A DNA stretch of 64,000 nucleotides, from assembly GCA_026014805.1 (NCBI GenBank), contig JAOZHR010000031.1, positions 112,351-176,350 on the forward strand. The letters are read 5' to 3'. A program made the translations under genes and the position numbers. Under the pieces are notes generated by a model. That model saw only the letters and a list, made by a program, of their open reading frames with translations. It was not told the origin of the DNA and searched no databases. Of this stretch, positions 15,328 to 24,022 are shown piece after piece (within the stretch, counting starts at the first letter, position 1; every line of letters starts with the position of its first letter). This DNA is from Candidatus Bathyarchaeota archaeon. Lineage in GTDB: Archaea > Thermoproteota > Bathyarchaeia > Bathyarchaeales > SOJC01.

Positions 15328-16155
15328 CTAACTTCTTTTTTTCTTTAGGCTTTTCAATTGTTGATGAATTCTTTCTTTAAGACTTTTCAAGGAACTTCCT
15401 AGAACTTCAATTTGGTTTACGTCTCCTTCTCCGAGGCCCCTTTTAATGGCTTCTTGTATCAATGGCATTTTCTCCGGATTCAAGCCAACAAGAGTGGCTC
15501 CAACAACCTCCACAGCAACTGCATCCCTGCCAACCAAAAGGATGTTTGTCTTTATTCCTTTATCCGAGGTCGGACAATAGGTGTAAGTGCCATCTAGGAT
15601 GGCGAGGTCTATTCCACCTATCGCCTCATAGGTGTCAAGGAGGACTGTTACCAGCTTCTTGTGTAGCCTCGCTTTCTTTCGTTCTGGAATCAAGCCCAAT
15701 AGATTCTTCAAGACAGTTCCTTTCTCATATTTGCGTAATGTATGAGTGCTTACTAGGACGTTGGGCTTGAAGAGGATATTTGAGAAGCTCATTTTTTCAT
15801 CGGCTATGCTGACTTCTCTAGTGTTTATATCATCGGAGAGGTTGAACGGTACAACTCGTTCAGCGAAGAGCTTTTTATAGATTTGCAGTCGTTCTGAGCC
15901 AGTCCCTTTGTAATTATCTGACTCCGCTATGAAGATATGTGGAGCTCTGTTGAAGCTATTGATGATTGCATTAACTATGTTGACTGTGGGATGGTTCTTC
16001 TTCTTATGGTCGAAGATTCCTGGCTTGATAACGACAGATCTCCTTGCCGTGTTCAAATCGTCGATTTTCTCGATTAGTTTGAGAGCTTGTTTAAGCGATC
16101 TTTGAACATTTTCATCGAGTTCGAATATTGCAACTTTTGATGCCGTGCCTTCCAC
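15328..16155 (-). CDS. DUF362 family protein
   Basis: The 275-residue protein matches the DUF362 layout: VVIKPGIFDHKKKNHPTVN near the N-terminus, a central KPNVLVSTHTLRKYEKGTVLKNLLGLIP and a C-terminal LVGRDAVAVEVVGATLVG. No ferredoxin domain is attached, unlike many DUF362 proteins. The function of the family is unknown. It follows the C45 acyltransferase gene in the same direction with a 39-base gap, so the two may be co-transcribed. Confidence 0.8.
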   Translation of the reverse strand: MEGTASKVAIFELDENVQRSLKQALKLIEKIDDLNTARRSVVIKPGIFDHKKKNHPTVNIVNAIINSFNRAPHIFIAESDNYKGTGSERLQIYKKLFAERVVPFNLSDDINTREVSIADEKMSFSNILFKPNVLVSTHTLRKYEKGTVLKNLLGLIPERKKARLHKKLVTVLLDTYEAIGGIDLAILDGTYTYCPTSDKGIKTNILLVGRDAVAVEVVGATLVGLNPEKMPLIQEAIKRGLGEGDVNQIEVLGSSLKSLKERIHQQLKSLKKKRS

Positions 16156-16194
16156 CTTCAGCTAAAATTAATATGCACGCTTGTTATGGAGGTC

Positions 16195-17238
16195 TCAATG
16201 CCTTTTGAGGATTCGAATTGCTTTGTTTAGACGGAGGTCTGGCTTGTATTTTGCTCTGCATGGATGTCCTTCCGCCCTAAATATTTGAGGTTTCTTCAGG
16301 GTGGCGACAATTGACCAGATCGTGCCGAGTTGAATCTTTTTCTGGTGGGAGCACACGTATCCGCTGTGGTTCGACAAGATTTTCTGGGCGGTTTTGACAT
16401 CGATTTTTCCATCATGTTGTTTGAGTGCATCATAAATCGTTGTGTATCTGGGTACCGAGTCCCAGTTCAGTCCAGATCTTTCTTTTTGGTCTTCCATTTC
16501 TAGCATTTCAGGATGCAGAAAATGGTTAGTGCAGACTATGAAGCTGTCGCCCTCTTCGGGGTTGCGGGCTCTTACTTTGTCTGGAGAAGCTTCAATAACC
16601 GCCATGTTACCTTCCTTATCAGCGACCAAATAGTTACTTGTGGTTGAGAAGTGTGCATTTGAAAGAGTTTTGACACCTTCTTCCACGTTTGCACATTTAT
16701 CAAGGACACATCTTATTATGAGGGGGAAGTTGATGCCTGGTTTGATGATTTTTTCTGCTACCCCTGTCATGGCTATTGCTAAATCTTTCTCGTTTACGCC
16801 GTCTTCTCTTCCAACAAAAATGTCTGAATGACCCAAGCTCCCATAGCCATCTTCAGGAAGGGTGAGATAGCTTGCGATGTATTTTTTAAAGCTGTAGTAG
16901 GAGTCATAGTTGCGTCCAAATACAACATCAGAACCGTTGAATGTTGCGAACACACTGCACATAGGCTCGACTTTGAAAGCCCCAATGCTTAGGAAGAAGG
17001 CTGTCAGCTGTTCGTATGAAGCGTGACAAGCCTCTGCGAATCCCTGTATTTCCTCCAAGATTTCTGGAAAAACTCGTCTAACCTCTTTTTCACTTTTTCT
17101 TCCAAAATCGAGCTTTTCAGTTGATTGTTCCGAGACTCTGAACCCGTGCTTGTACAAGATGCTTCCGTATTTGTAACCCATCTCATAATATGTGCCTTTG
17201 ACTCTGGGATGAAACATGAGACATCGCATCTTTACCAT
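16195..17238 (-). CDS. C45-family autoproteolytic acyltransferase/amidohydrolase
   Basis: The 347-residue protein belongs to the Ntn-hydrolase group that includes isopenicillin N acyltransferase. Cys94 in EPMCSVFATF is the expected nucleophile, exposed after self-cleavage of the Met93-Cys94 bond. The following FGRNYD motif and the central TSNYLVADKEGNMAVIE strand pair are family features. The natural substrate of archaeal members is unknown; hydrolysis of an N-acyl amide is likely. It is divergent from an ArsR-like regulator across a palindrome-rich promoter and is followed by DUF362. Confidence 0.82.
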   Translation of the reverse strand: MVKMRCLMFHPRVKGTYYEMGYKYGSILYKHGFRVSEQSTEKLDFGRKSEKEVRRVFPEILEEIQGFAEACHASYEQLTAFFLSIGAFKVEPMCSVFATFNGSDVVFGRNYDSYYSFKKYIASYLTLPEDGYGSLGHSDIFVGREDGVNEKDLAIAMTGVAEKIIKPGINFPLIIRCVLDKCANVEEGVKTLSNAHFSTTSNYLVADKEGNMAVIEASPDKVRARNPEEGDSFIVCTNHFLHPEMLEMEDQKERSGLNWDSVPRYTTIYDALKQHDGKIDVKTAQKILSNHSGYVCSHQKKIQLGTIWSIVATLKKPQIFRAEGHPCRAKYKPDLRLNKAIRILKRH

Positions 17239-17320
17239 TCCAATGATCCTTGCTCCAAAATAATCCTTTCCGACGCTTATAGCAAATTCTTAGGTATTAT
17301 GCAAATTTTTTCTGCCAATA

Positions 17321-17348
17321 AGCAAACTTATTTGCTAAATGGCAAATA
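17321..17348. promoter_or_regulatory. Overlapping dyad operators between the C45 gene and the ArsR-like gene
   Basis: AGCAAA-CTTA-TTTGCT (17321-17336) and TATTTGC-TAAATG-GCAAATA (17329-17348) are two perfect, overlapping inverted repeats sharing TTTGC. Another half-site, GCAAA, occurs at 17301-17305. They lie between divergent genes and just upstream of the ribosome-binding site of the ArsR-like gene, the classic place for an autoregulatory operator. The regulator encoded next is the obvious candidate binder. Confidence 0.6.
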
Positions 17349-17376
17349 CTATGCCTAATTGTAGGAGGCATTTAGT

Positions 17377-17667
17377 ATTAGCGGCTATGAGAAAACTGAA
17401 AGGATTTTGAAAGCACTGGCTTCCAAATCAAGATTACAAATTTTGGAATGTATACAAAAAGGAGTTTCTAATCCTGGTCAGATAGCAAGAGAGTTGAAGC
17501 GACACAGATCAACTATTGAAAAGCATTTAAGAGTGCTTCTATCGGCAAAAATCGTTGAAAAAGTTCCATCATTGAGTAAAGGCGGTCAGTTAACAATTCG
17601 TTATACGATGCGAGAGAATACGAAAAAACTTCTATTCAGAATTCAAGAAGTTTCCCAAAACTTCTAG
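17377..17667 (+). CDS. ArsR-like winged-helix transcriptional regulator
   Basis: The protein reads EKTERILKALASKSRLQILEC, the canonical first helix pair of ArsR-type regulators, then NPGQIARELKRHRSTIEKHLRVL as the recognition helix and a wing. The first standard start codon (TTG 17407) would cut off the first helix. A perfect AGGAGG at 17363-17368 stands eight bases before an in-frame ATT at 17377, giving 96 residues with an intact domain. I therefore propose an ATT start. It probably represses itself and the divergent C45 gene through the upstream dyads. No Cys metal-sensor motif is present. The cooC gene follows 72 bases downstream. Confidence 0.8.
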   Translation: MSGYEKTERILKALASKSRLQILECIQKGVSNPGQIARELKRHRSTIEKHLRVLLSAKIVEKVPSLSKGGQLTIRYTMRENTKKLLFRIQEVSQNF

Positions 17668-17675
17668 GAAGATCT

Positions 17676-17757
17676 GCTCTACTTCAGGAAACGTAAATAA
17701 GCCACTAGGAGAAAAAAGGGTGAAAACGAGGAATATCGAGTGAAAATAGCGGTTTCT
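17676..17757 (+). repeat. cooC leader segment, source copy of the duplication
   Basis: This 82-base segment covers the 5' leader of cooC from GCTCTACTT to the sixth codon and is duplicated in decayed form at 13696-13773. Conservation extends through the untranslated part, so the leader itself may be under selection or the copy is recent. Confidence 0.7.
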
Positions 17758-18519
17758 GGGAAGGGCGGAGTGGGCAAAACCTTAATTGCAGGAGCCCTTG
17801 CCTGCTCTTTCGCTAGCAAGGGATTAAAGACAATTGCCATTGATGCTGATCCTTCTCCGAATCTTGCCTTAACCTTGGGTCTACCGCTAAAGAAAGCACG
17901 AGATTTAGTGCCGATATCGGAAAACAAAGAGCTAGTTGAATCAAAAACAAACACTGGGGTCTCAGGCGTCTACCGCCTTTCTTTCACCGTAGACGACATT
18001 GTTCGAGATTTTTCTGTTCAAACTCCTTGTAATGTGAATTTAATAGTGATGGGAACAGTACAATCGATGGGCTCAGGGTGCACTTGCGCTGCGAATGCTG
18101 TTGTTCGCGCTTTGCTTCGCCATTTGGTGGTGGAGCGGGACGAGGTGGTGCTTCTCGATATGGAAGCAGGTGTCGAGCATTTGGGTCGAGGAACCGCGAA
18201 GCATGTCGACACTATGTTGATCGTTGCAGACTCCAGCATAAAATCTTTGGAAACTGCTAAGCACATCCATAGGCTAGCCAAGGAAGCAGGCATTAAACAG
18301 GTTTTTCTAATTGGGAATAAGGTGGCAAGCGAACCGCAGAAGGACGCGATTAAGAAATTCGCTGAAAACAACAGCTTGAACATGCTGGATTTCGTGCCTT
18401 TCGACGAACAAGTCGTGAAGGCGGAGATGCAAGGAGAGACGCCGCTTAAATATGAAGATTCTTCTGCGGTACGAGCTATTGAAAATTTGGGCGCGAGAAT
18501 CATCCAGATCAGACGGTAG
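17740..18519 (+). CDS. cooC: CooC-type nickel-insertion ATPase for CO dehydrogenase
   Basis: CooC delivers nickel to the C-cluster of carbon monoxide dehydrogenase using ATP. The 259-residue protein has the deviant Walker A GKGGVGKT (residues 7-14), with the signature Lys8, and a SIMIBI ATPase core. The nickel-binding CXC motif is Cys114-Thr-Cys116, which joins two monomers in characterised CooC. The start is GTG 17740. It lies upstream of a second CooC-like gene and the cdh operon in the same direction, which fits a maturation role. Confidence 0.88.
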   Translation: MKIAVSGKGGVGKTLIAGALACSFASKGLKTIAIDADPSPNLALTLGLPLKKARDLVPISENKELVESKTNTGVSGVYRLSFTVDDIVRDFSVQTPCNVNLIVMGTVQSMGSGCTCAANAVVRALLRHLVVERDEVVLLDMEAGVEHLGRGTAKHVDTMLIVADSSIKSLETAKHIHRLAKEAGIKQVFLIGNKVASEPQKDAIKKFAENNSLNMLDFVPFDEQVVKAEMQGETPLKYEDSSAVRAIENLGARIIQIRR

Positions 18520-18566
18520 TACGAGATTAACAGTTGTGTTTATTTGCATGCGCTTGGAGATAATAG

Positions 18567-18651
18567 ATGAGTATTTAATCCTGCTAGCCCCGAAAACTGC
18601 AAAGGATGCAAAGATTGCTCATATAGATGTGAGCTAAAGCAATTACAGTAA
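18567..18651 (+). pseudogene. Cys-rich mini-gene apparently interrupted by a +1 shift
   Basis: ATG 18567 follows GGAG by seven bases but stops after three codons. Skipping one T of the TTT run at 18574-18576 would open a frame encoding a peptide of about 27 residues with ENCKGCKDCSYRCE, a CXXCXXCXXXC cluster that could bind metal. It stops at TAA 18649-18651. Its position between two CooC-like genes hints at a metal role. It may be a decayed gene, a site of programmed frameshifting, or chance. Confidence 0.25.
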
Positions 18652-18741
18652 CACACGCTTTTCGAAATACATCAGCGCTAATTTTTGCAGGCGCGCAAAG
18701 TATAAGAATCGGCAGAAGTAACACAGAGAAAGATGAGTTAG

Positions 18742-19503
18742 ATGCAAACAATTGTCTCTATGGGTAGAGGGGGAAGCGGAAAAACAACTTTTGTCTCTCT
18801 CATGACCAAATACTTCATTGAAATCGGCGATATTCCTCTCCTTCTTGTAGATGTAGATCCTGATCAAAACTTGGGAGAAATGGTTGGAATAGACCTTAAA
18901 GAAGAGGGGAAGAAGACAATATCTGAGTTATTGCTTGAAACCTTTAAGGAGAAAGGAGGCACCACAGTCGGGGTACCTCCTTCAGAAAGAATAGAAAGTA
19001 AGATCTGGGAAAAGGGACTATATGAAGGAAACTCTTTTGATCTGATTGCCGTTGGTACAAAATTTATGGAAGGCTGTTACTGTTTACCAGATGCTGCGTT
19101 GAAAAAAGCCTTGGAAAGGTTAACGAAGACCTACAGACACGTTCTCGTTGATTCTCCAGCTGGATTAGAACACCTAAACAGAAGAATAACTTCTCAGGTA
19201 GACGACATATTTGACATAATAGATCCTTCCCAGAAATCCTTCAACCATATTGAGAGAGCATGCAGAGTTGTCAAAGAGGTTAAGATCGATTTCAAAAATT
19301 TCTACGTTATCGCGGGCTATCGAGTTCCAGAGAAACTAGAAGCAGAAGTTGAAAAAAGAATAAAACTGAAATATCTGGGGAAAATCGCCTACGACAAAGA
19401 TGTCGAAAACTATGTTCTCTCTGGAAAACCTTTACTTGAGCTCCCTTCCTCATCCTTTGCATACATTTCAGTGAAAAAGCTCATGGCAGAAGCAGGTTAC
19501 TAA
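18742..19503 (+). CDS. Second CooC-like MinD/ParA-family ATPase
   Basis: The 253-residue protein resembles CooC: Walker A GRGGSGKT at 8-15, LLLVDVDPDQNLG as the DXD-like segment, and a CXC motif (Cys112-Tyr-Cys114) at the place where CooC binds nickel. The signature Lys of the deviant Walker A is Arg9 here, so nucleotide-dependent dimerisation may differ. It sits 198 bases upstream of cdhA in the same direction and probably assists maturation of the CODH/ACS clusters, possibly the A-cluster rather than the C-cluster. That division is an inference. Confidence 0.82.
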   Translation: MQTIVSMGRGGSGKTTFVSLMTKYFIEIGDIPLLLVDVDPDQNLGEMVGIDLKEEGKKTISELLLETFKEKGGTTVGVPPSERIESKIWEKGLYEGNSFDLIAVGTKFMEGCYCLPDAALKKALERLTKTYRHVLVDSPAGLEHLNRRITSQVDDIFDIIDPSQKSFNHIERACRVVKEVKIDFKNFYVIAGYRVPEKLEAEVEKRIKLKYLGKIAYDKDVENYVLSGKPLLELPSSSFAYISVKKLMAEAGY

Positions 19504-19663
19504 ACTCGTTAAAACGTCTCATTGAAAACTTTTACAGAGCTTACAAACCTAGAAATTGAAAAGCAATCGTTGAAAGGAATGAAGACTTCCTGAAAATAGA
19601 AAAAATAAAGTAAAAGATGGGTGCGCGAAAGGTTAATTAAGATTCTTGGCAATTTACTACACT

Positions 19664-19673
19664 CTAAATATAG
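19664..19673 (+). promoter_or_regulatory. Probable TATA element of the cdh operon
   Basis: CTAAATATAG lies 29 bases before the GAGGT ribosome-binding site and 38 bases before the TTG start of cdhA. It is the best TATA candidate in the 198-base gap after the second CooC-like gene. Confidence 0.45.
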
Positions 19674-19701
19674 ATTGTAAATATGTCAGAGGTCATGGAT
19701 A

Positions 19702-22053
19702 TTGAGTAAGAAAGACTTGTTTTTGAAAGCAGAAGAATTGAAAACAGATGTTACTGTCTTGAAGGACGTTGAACTGTCCATTGGCAGGATTCTCGAAGAG
19801 ACATGGAAAGAACCCATGGGCCCAACCCAGTTTCCCTCTATAACTAGCTTGCGAGAGTGGGACATGAAGCTCCTCAACAGGTACAAACCCTTCTATCTAC
19901 CCTTCTGTGACGTCTGCTGCCTTTGCACCTTCGGAAAATGCGACCTTACCGGAGACAAGCGGGGCGCTTGTGGGTTGGATATGGCAGCCCAGCAGTCTCG
20001 TATGGTTCTCCTTGCTTGCTGTATTGGCGCGGCCACACATACTGCTCATGCCCGACACCTAGTAAAACACTTGATAAAAAAGTATGGCAGAAACAGTCCC
20101 CTCGACGTAGGGGGACTATACATAGACATAGAAGCTCCTGTAACCCGCCTAGTTTGTGGTATTCGACCGCAAAAGCTCAAAGACCTAGAAGACGCCCTCG
20201 ACTACTGCGAAGAACAAGTTACACATCTTCTCTCAGCCACCCACACTGGACAGGAGGGAAGCAACCTAGACTTTGAATCCAAAGTTCTTCACGCGGGGAT
20301 GGTGGATCAGGTTGGATTGGAAATCGCAGATCTAGCGCAAATCTCGGTCCTCGGCTTTCCAAAAGCTGACCCAGAAGCTCCTCTGACTGACTTGGGCTTC
20401 GGCATAGCCGACATCGCTAAACCTACAATTTTGGTCATTGGTCATAATGTTCCATCCTCTGTTGGGATAATTGACTACCTAACCAACAAAGGATTGCTGG
20501 GCAAAGTCGAAGTTGTAGGAATATGCTGCACTGCTCACGACATCACTCGATACAGCTCCATGGCTAAGATAGTTGGTCCGATATCTTGGCAATTACGTTA
20601 TATTAGAAGCGGATTAGCCGACCTCATTGTAGTGGATGAACAATGTATTCGTGCAGACGCGTTAGTTGAAGCCAAAAAAGTTAAGGCGCCAGTAATCGCT
20701 TCAAGCTCGAAAAACTGTCTAGGACTCGAAAATAGAACCGAAAGCCCATCAAAAGAGATAATCTCGGATCTTGTGGAGGAAAAGGCTCTTGGAGTACTCA
20801 TTCTGGATCCTGACAAAGTTGGAGAAGTCGCGGTTGAAACCGTAATGGCTGTTGCTCCAAAACGAAACAAATTCAATGTTATCCCAGAAAAAGAAGAAAT
20901 AATTGCTGCCGCACAAGAATGTACGCAATGCAACGAGTGTATACGAGCCTGCCCAAACAATCAACCTATACCTGAAGCGATAAAGGCGGCGGCAAAGGGT
21001 GACCTTAATCCACTGGCTGAAATCCTCGAGGATTGTATAGGTTGCGCCCGTTGTGACAGTGCATGCCCCAACGATTTCCCTTTACACAGCTTCATGATAA
21101 AAGCTGGAGAAAGGAACTTGTGGGAAGAGAAGTTTAAGATGCGGGTTGGACGGGGTGCCATTCAAGACGTGGAGATAAGGGAAGTTGGCGGACCCATAGT
21201 TCTCGGTGAGATTCCTGGAGTTGTAGCAATAGTAGGATGCGCTAATTACCCTCATGGTGGAAAGGAGGTTGCAGAGATCGCAGAGGAGTTCGCAAAGCGT
21301 AGGTTTATCGTTATCGCCTCAGGATGCGCGGCTATGTCTATAGCAATGGTGAAGGACGAGGAGGGAAAAACTCTCTATGAGAAATATCCAGGCTCCTTTG
21401 AGGCTGGCGGCATACTTAATGTGGGCTCATGTGTCTCTAACTCGCATATAGCTGGAGTAGCAATTAAGATTGCTAGCATTTTCGCAAAAAGAAAACTGCG
21501 GGCTAACTATGAGGAGATCGCTGATTACATACTCAATCGAGTGGGAGCCGTGGGGGTTGCTTGGGGCGCTATGTCTCAGAAGGCCGCTTCAATAGCGTCT
21601 GGCTTCTGGAGGCTTGGAGTACCTGTGATAGTTGGGCCTCACGGATCTAAGTATAGGCGTATGCTTCTCGGAAGAAAGGACAAGGAGGAGGACTGGTATG
21701 TGTACGATGCCAGAACTGGCGACAAGGTTTATGCAGGTCCAACCCCTGAACATCTCTTTACTACGGCTGAAACCAAAGAGGAAGCGATGGTGCTTATAGC
21801 CAAGCTTGTCATGAGACCCAACGACACTACTAAGGGTCGCGCCATAAAGTTAACCCATTATGTTGATTTGCACAGGCGTCTCTGCGGCGTCATGCCTGAT
21901 GATATACACCTCTTCGTCCGAAACAAGGCTGACATCCCAATCACCATGAAAGAGGAATTCCTCAAAATTCTAGAGGAGAAGGGATGGAAGGAGACGAGAA
22001 TCCCCGACCCAACGTTGCTACCTAGGCTCATTAGAAAGAGGAAAGGTGAATGA
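19702..22053 (+). CDS. cdhA: CO dehydrogenase/acetyl-CoA synthase alpha subunit
   Basis: CdhA holds the nickel-iron C-cluster that interconverts CO2 and CO. The 783-residue length is normal. The N-terminal Cys-rich segment DVCCLCTFGKCDL provides the bridging and B-cluster-type ligands, and ATHTAHARH is part of the active-site His region. Two ferredoxin-like [4Fe-4S] motifs follow at Cys407/410/413/417 and Cys445/448/451/455, a feature of archaeal CdhA not found in bacterial AcsA/CooS. The start is TTG 19702 after GAGGT. It is the first gene of a tight five-gene operon. Confidence 0.96.
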   Translation: MSKKDLFLKAEELKTDVTVLKDVELSIGRILEETWKEPMGPTQFPSITSLREWDMKLLNRYKPFYLPFCDVCCLCTFGKCDLTGDKRGACGLDMAAQQSRMVLLACCIGAATHTAHARHLVKHLIKKYGRNSPLDVGGLYIDIEAPVTRLVCGIRPQKLKDLEDALDYCEEQVTHLLSATHTGQEGSNLDFESKVLHAGMVDQVGLEIADLAQISVLGFPKADPEAPLTDLGFGIADIAKPTILVIGHNVPSSVGIIDYLTNKGLLGKVEVVGICCTAHDITRYSSMAKIVGPISWQLRYIRSGLADLIVVDEQCIRADALVEAKKVKAPVIASSSKNCLGLENRTESPSKEIISDLVEEKALGVLILDPDKVGEVAVETVMAVAPKRNKFNVIPEKEEIIAAAQECTQCNECIRACPNNQPIPEAIKAAAKGDLNPLAEILEDCIGCARCDSACPNDFPLHSFMIKAGERNLWEEKFKMRVGRGAIQDVEIREVGGPIVLGEIPGVVAIVGCANYPHGGKEVAEIAEEFAKRRFIVIASGCAAMSIAMVKDEEGKTLYEKYPGSFEAGGILNVGSCVSNSHIAGVAIKIASIFAKRKLRANYEEIADYILNRVGAVGVAWGAMSQKAASIASGFWRLGVPVIVGPHGSKYRRMLLGRKDKEEDWYVYDARTGDKVYAGPTPEHLFTTAETKEEAMVLIAKLVMRPNDTTKGRAIKLTHYVDLHRRLCGVMPDDIHLFVRNKADIPITMKEEFLKILEEKGWKETRIPDPTLLPRLIRKRKGE

Positions 22054-22054
22054 C

Positions 22055-22600
22055 ATGGGTGTGAAAGCAGAACCGTGGCAAAAAGCCGAAATCGCAGGTC
22101 CAAAGAAAGCCCTACTTATTTTGAAGCCAGAAGTAGTTGTTGCAATGGTGAAAAGAGCGGAGCGTTCAATTCTCGTTGTTGGACATCAAGCCACTGAGGA
22201 TTATTCAGACGACATCAAAATGATCGATTATGCAATCCGTATGAGCAAGACTGCAGGGATTCCAACGGTTGCCACAGCTCACATAACAGCTGAATTTATT
22301 AAAAAGGGGTTTCAGCCTGCAGGTTGGATGTCTGCAATGGATATTGGCGCCAGGCTTAAGGACCCAGAATGGAAAGGTCTAGATGGAAAGGGTCCATATG
22401 ACCTTGCATTATTCATGGGGCTCCCCTACTATATGCAATTCGTAATACTAGCCGGGCTGAAACACTTTTCCACAAACCTTAAGACCATAAGCCTAGACAG
22501 ATTCTATAATCCCCACGCAACATGGTCATTCCCAAACCTTTCAGTCAAGGATTGGAATGAAAGTTTTGAAATAATATTGAGCAAATTAGGAGGAGAATAA
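22055..22600 (+). CDS. cdhB: CO dehydrogenase/acetyl-CoA synthase epsilon subunit
   Basis: CdhB is the small subunit that binds CdhA in the archaeal complex. ATG 22055 is chosen over GTG 22046 because AGGTG at 22044-22048 serves as its ribosome-binding site. This leaves one base after the cdhA stop and gives 181 residues. The VGHQATED region and the Rossmann-like alternation are typical of the family. It has no known redox centre and may help hold FAD or stabilise CdhA. Confidence 0.93.
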   Translation: MGVKAEPWQKAEIAGPKKALLILKPEVVVAMVKRAERSILVVGHQATEDYSDDIKMIDYAIRMSKTAGIPTVATAHITAEFIKKGFQPAGWMSAMDIGARLKDPEWKGLDGKGPYDLALFMGLPYYMQFVILAGLKHFSTNLKTISLDRFYNPHATWSFPNLSVKDWNESFEIILSKLGGE

Positions 22601-22603
22601 GAA

Positions 22604-24022
22604 ATGTCAATGTTTGAAGACATCCCAGTTGACGTAGGCATCATCTACGAAGGAGAGCGAATTAGACGAAAAAACATGCACCTAGAGCTAGGTGGACCAA
22701 AACAAGAACACAAATTCGAGCTGACACGCGTTAGGAAACCAGAAGAAATAGAAGACGGAAAAATTTCCGTGATTGGACCCGACATAAAAGACATGAGTGA
22801 AGGAAGTAGCCACCCATTAGGCATAATCATCGAAGTGTCAGGCGAAAAGCTTGAACCAGAGCTTGAAGGGGTAATTGAACGGCGCATCCATGAATACTCC
22901 AATTTCATCGAAGGCTTCATGCACCTGAACCAACGATATGATATCTGGCTCAGACTAGACAAAAAATCCTTCCAGAAAGGTCTGAACTCGTTCGAATACA
23001 TTGGAAAAGTCTTACAGAGGCTGTTCAAAAGCGAGTTACCCATCATTGAGAAGATACAGATATCATTCATCACCGACCCTGAAAAAATCAAAGAACATTG
23101 GAAAGAAGCTTTAGACATATACGAGGCTAGGGATGCCAGAGCCCGAGGATTAAAAGACCAAGAAGTCGACAAATTCTACGGCTGCACCCTGTGCCAATCC
23201 TTCGCCCCCACACATGTATGTGTAATCACACCGCAACGATACTCAAACTGCGGCTCCATCAGCTGGTTTGACGGAAGAGCATCCGCAAGAATAGACCCAA
23301 AAGGACCAATTTTCGAAATAGACAAAGGCGAATTAATCGATGCGGAGAAAGGAGAATATTCAGGGGTTAACGAAGTTGTCAAACAGAAATCGCTAGGAGA
23401 AGTTACAAAAGTTTGGCTCTACACCTCTTTCGGTTATCCTCACACCTCCTGCGGCTGTTTTGAAGGTGCCGCCTTCTACATTCCAGAAGTCGACGGTTTC
23501 GGGCTAGTTCACCGAGGCTTCAAAGAAGTCACAATAAACGGGCTTCCTTTCTCAACCATAGCAGACTCAACTGCAGGCGGCAGACAAGTTGATGGCTTTC
23601 ACGGCATCTCCATTGAATACATGCGGTCGCCAAAGTTCCTTAAAGCAGACGGCGGATGGAACCGAGTAGTATGGATGCCTGCTTCTGTGAAAGAACGGGT
23701 CATGGAATTCATACCAAAGGAAGTTGTGGACAAAATTGCAACCGAAAGCGACGTGAAAACAATCGGCGAACTCAAACCTTTCCTGAAAAACAGTTGCCAC
23801 CCGATTGTTGAAACATGGAAAGAAGAGCCAGTCGCTGTAGAAGAAGCGGTGCCCACAGAACTTGAAAGAGAGATCCCATCTGGAACGCCAGTGGCGACCA
23901 TCCCCACTTTGCCAATTACCACAGGAGGATATAAAATAATCCTGAAAGATGCCAAAATCTACGCAAAGAAAGTCATTATCCGATCCATGAAAGGTGAAAA
24001 GATTGGCGAAAAAAGAAAGTAA
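22604..24022 (+). CDS. cdhC: Acetyl-CoA synthase (CODH/ACS beta subunit)
   Basis: CdhC joins a methyl group, CO and CoA at the A-cluster. The 472-residue protein has the A-cluster ligands Cys194 and Cys197 in YGCTLC, Cys216 in SNCGS and the CGC pair Cys283/Cys285 that binds the proximal nickel. It lacks the bacterial AcsB N-terminal CODH-contact domain, as usual in archaea. The C-terminal 60 residues are a Pro/Glu-rich linker and a short beta-rich tail. It starts four bases after the cdhB stop and overlaps cdhD by 20 bases. Confidence 0.96.
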   Translation: MSMFEDIPVDVGIIYEGERIRRKNMHLELGGPKQEHKFELTRVRKPEEIEDGKISVIGPDIKDMSEGSSHPLGIIIEVSGEKLEPELEGVIERRIHEYSNFIEGFMHLNQRYDIWLRLDKKSFQKGLNSFEYIGKVLQRLFKSELPIIEKIQISFITDPEKIKEHWKEALDIYEARDARARGLKDQEVDKFYGCTLCQSFAPTHVCVITPQRYSNCGSISWFDGRASARIDPKGPIFEIDKGELIDAEKGEYSGVNEVVKQKSLGEVTKVWLYTSFGYPHTSCGCFEGAAFYIPEVDGFGLVHRGFKEVTINGLPFSTIADSTAGGRQVDGFHGISIEYMRSPKFLKADGGWNRVVWMPASVKERVMEFIPKEVVDKIATESDVKTIGELKPFLKNSCHPIVETWKEEPVAVEEAVPTELEREIPSGTPVATIPTLPITTGGYKIILKDAKIYAKKVIIRSMKGEKIGEKRK

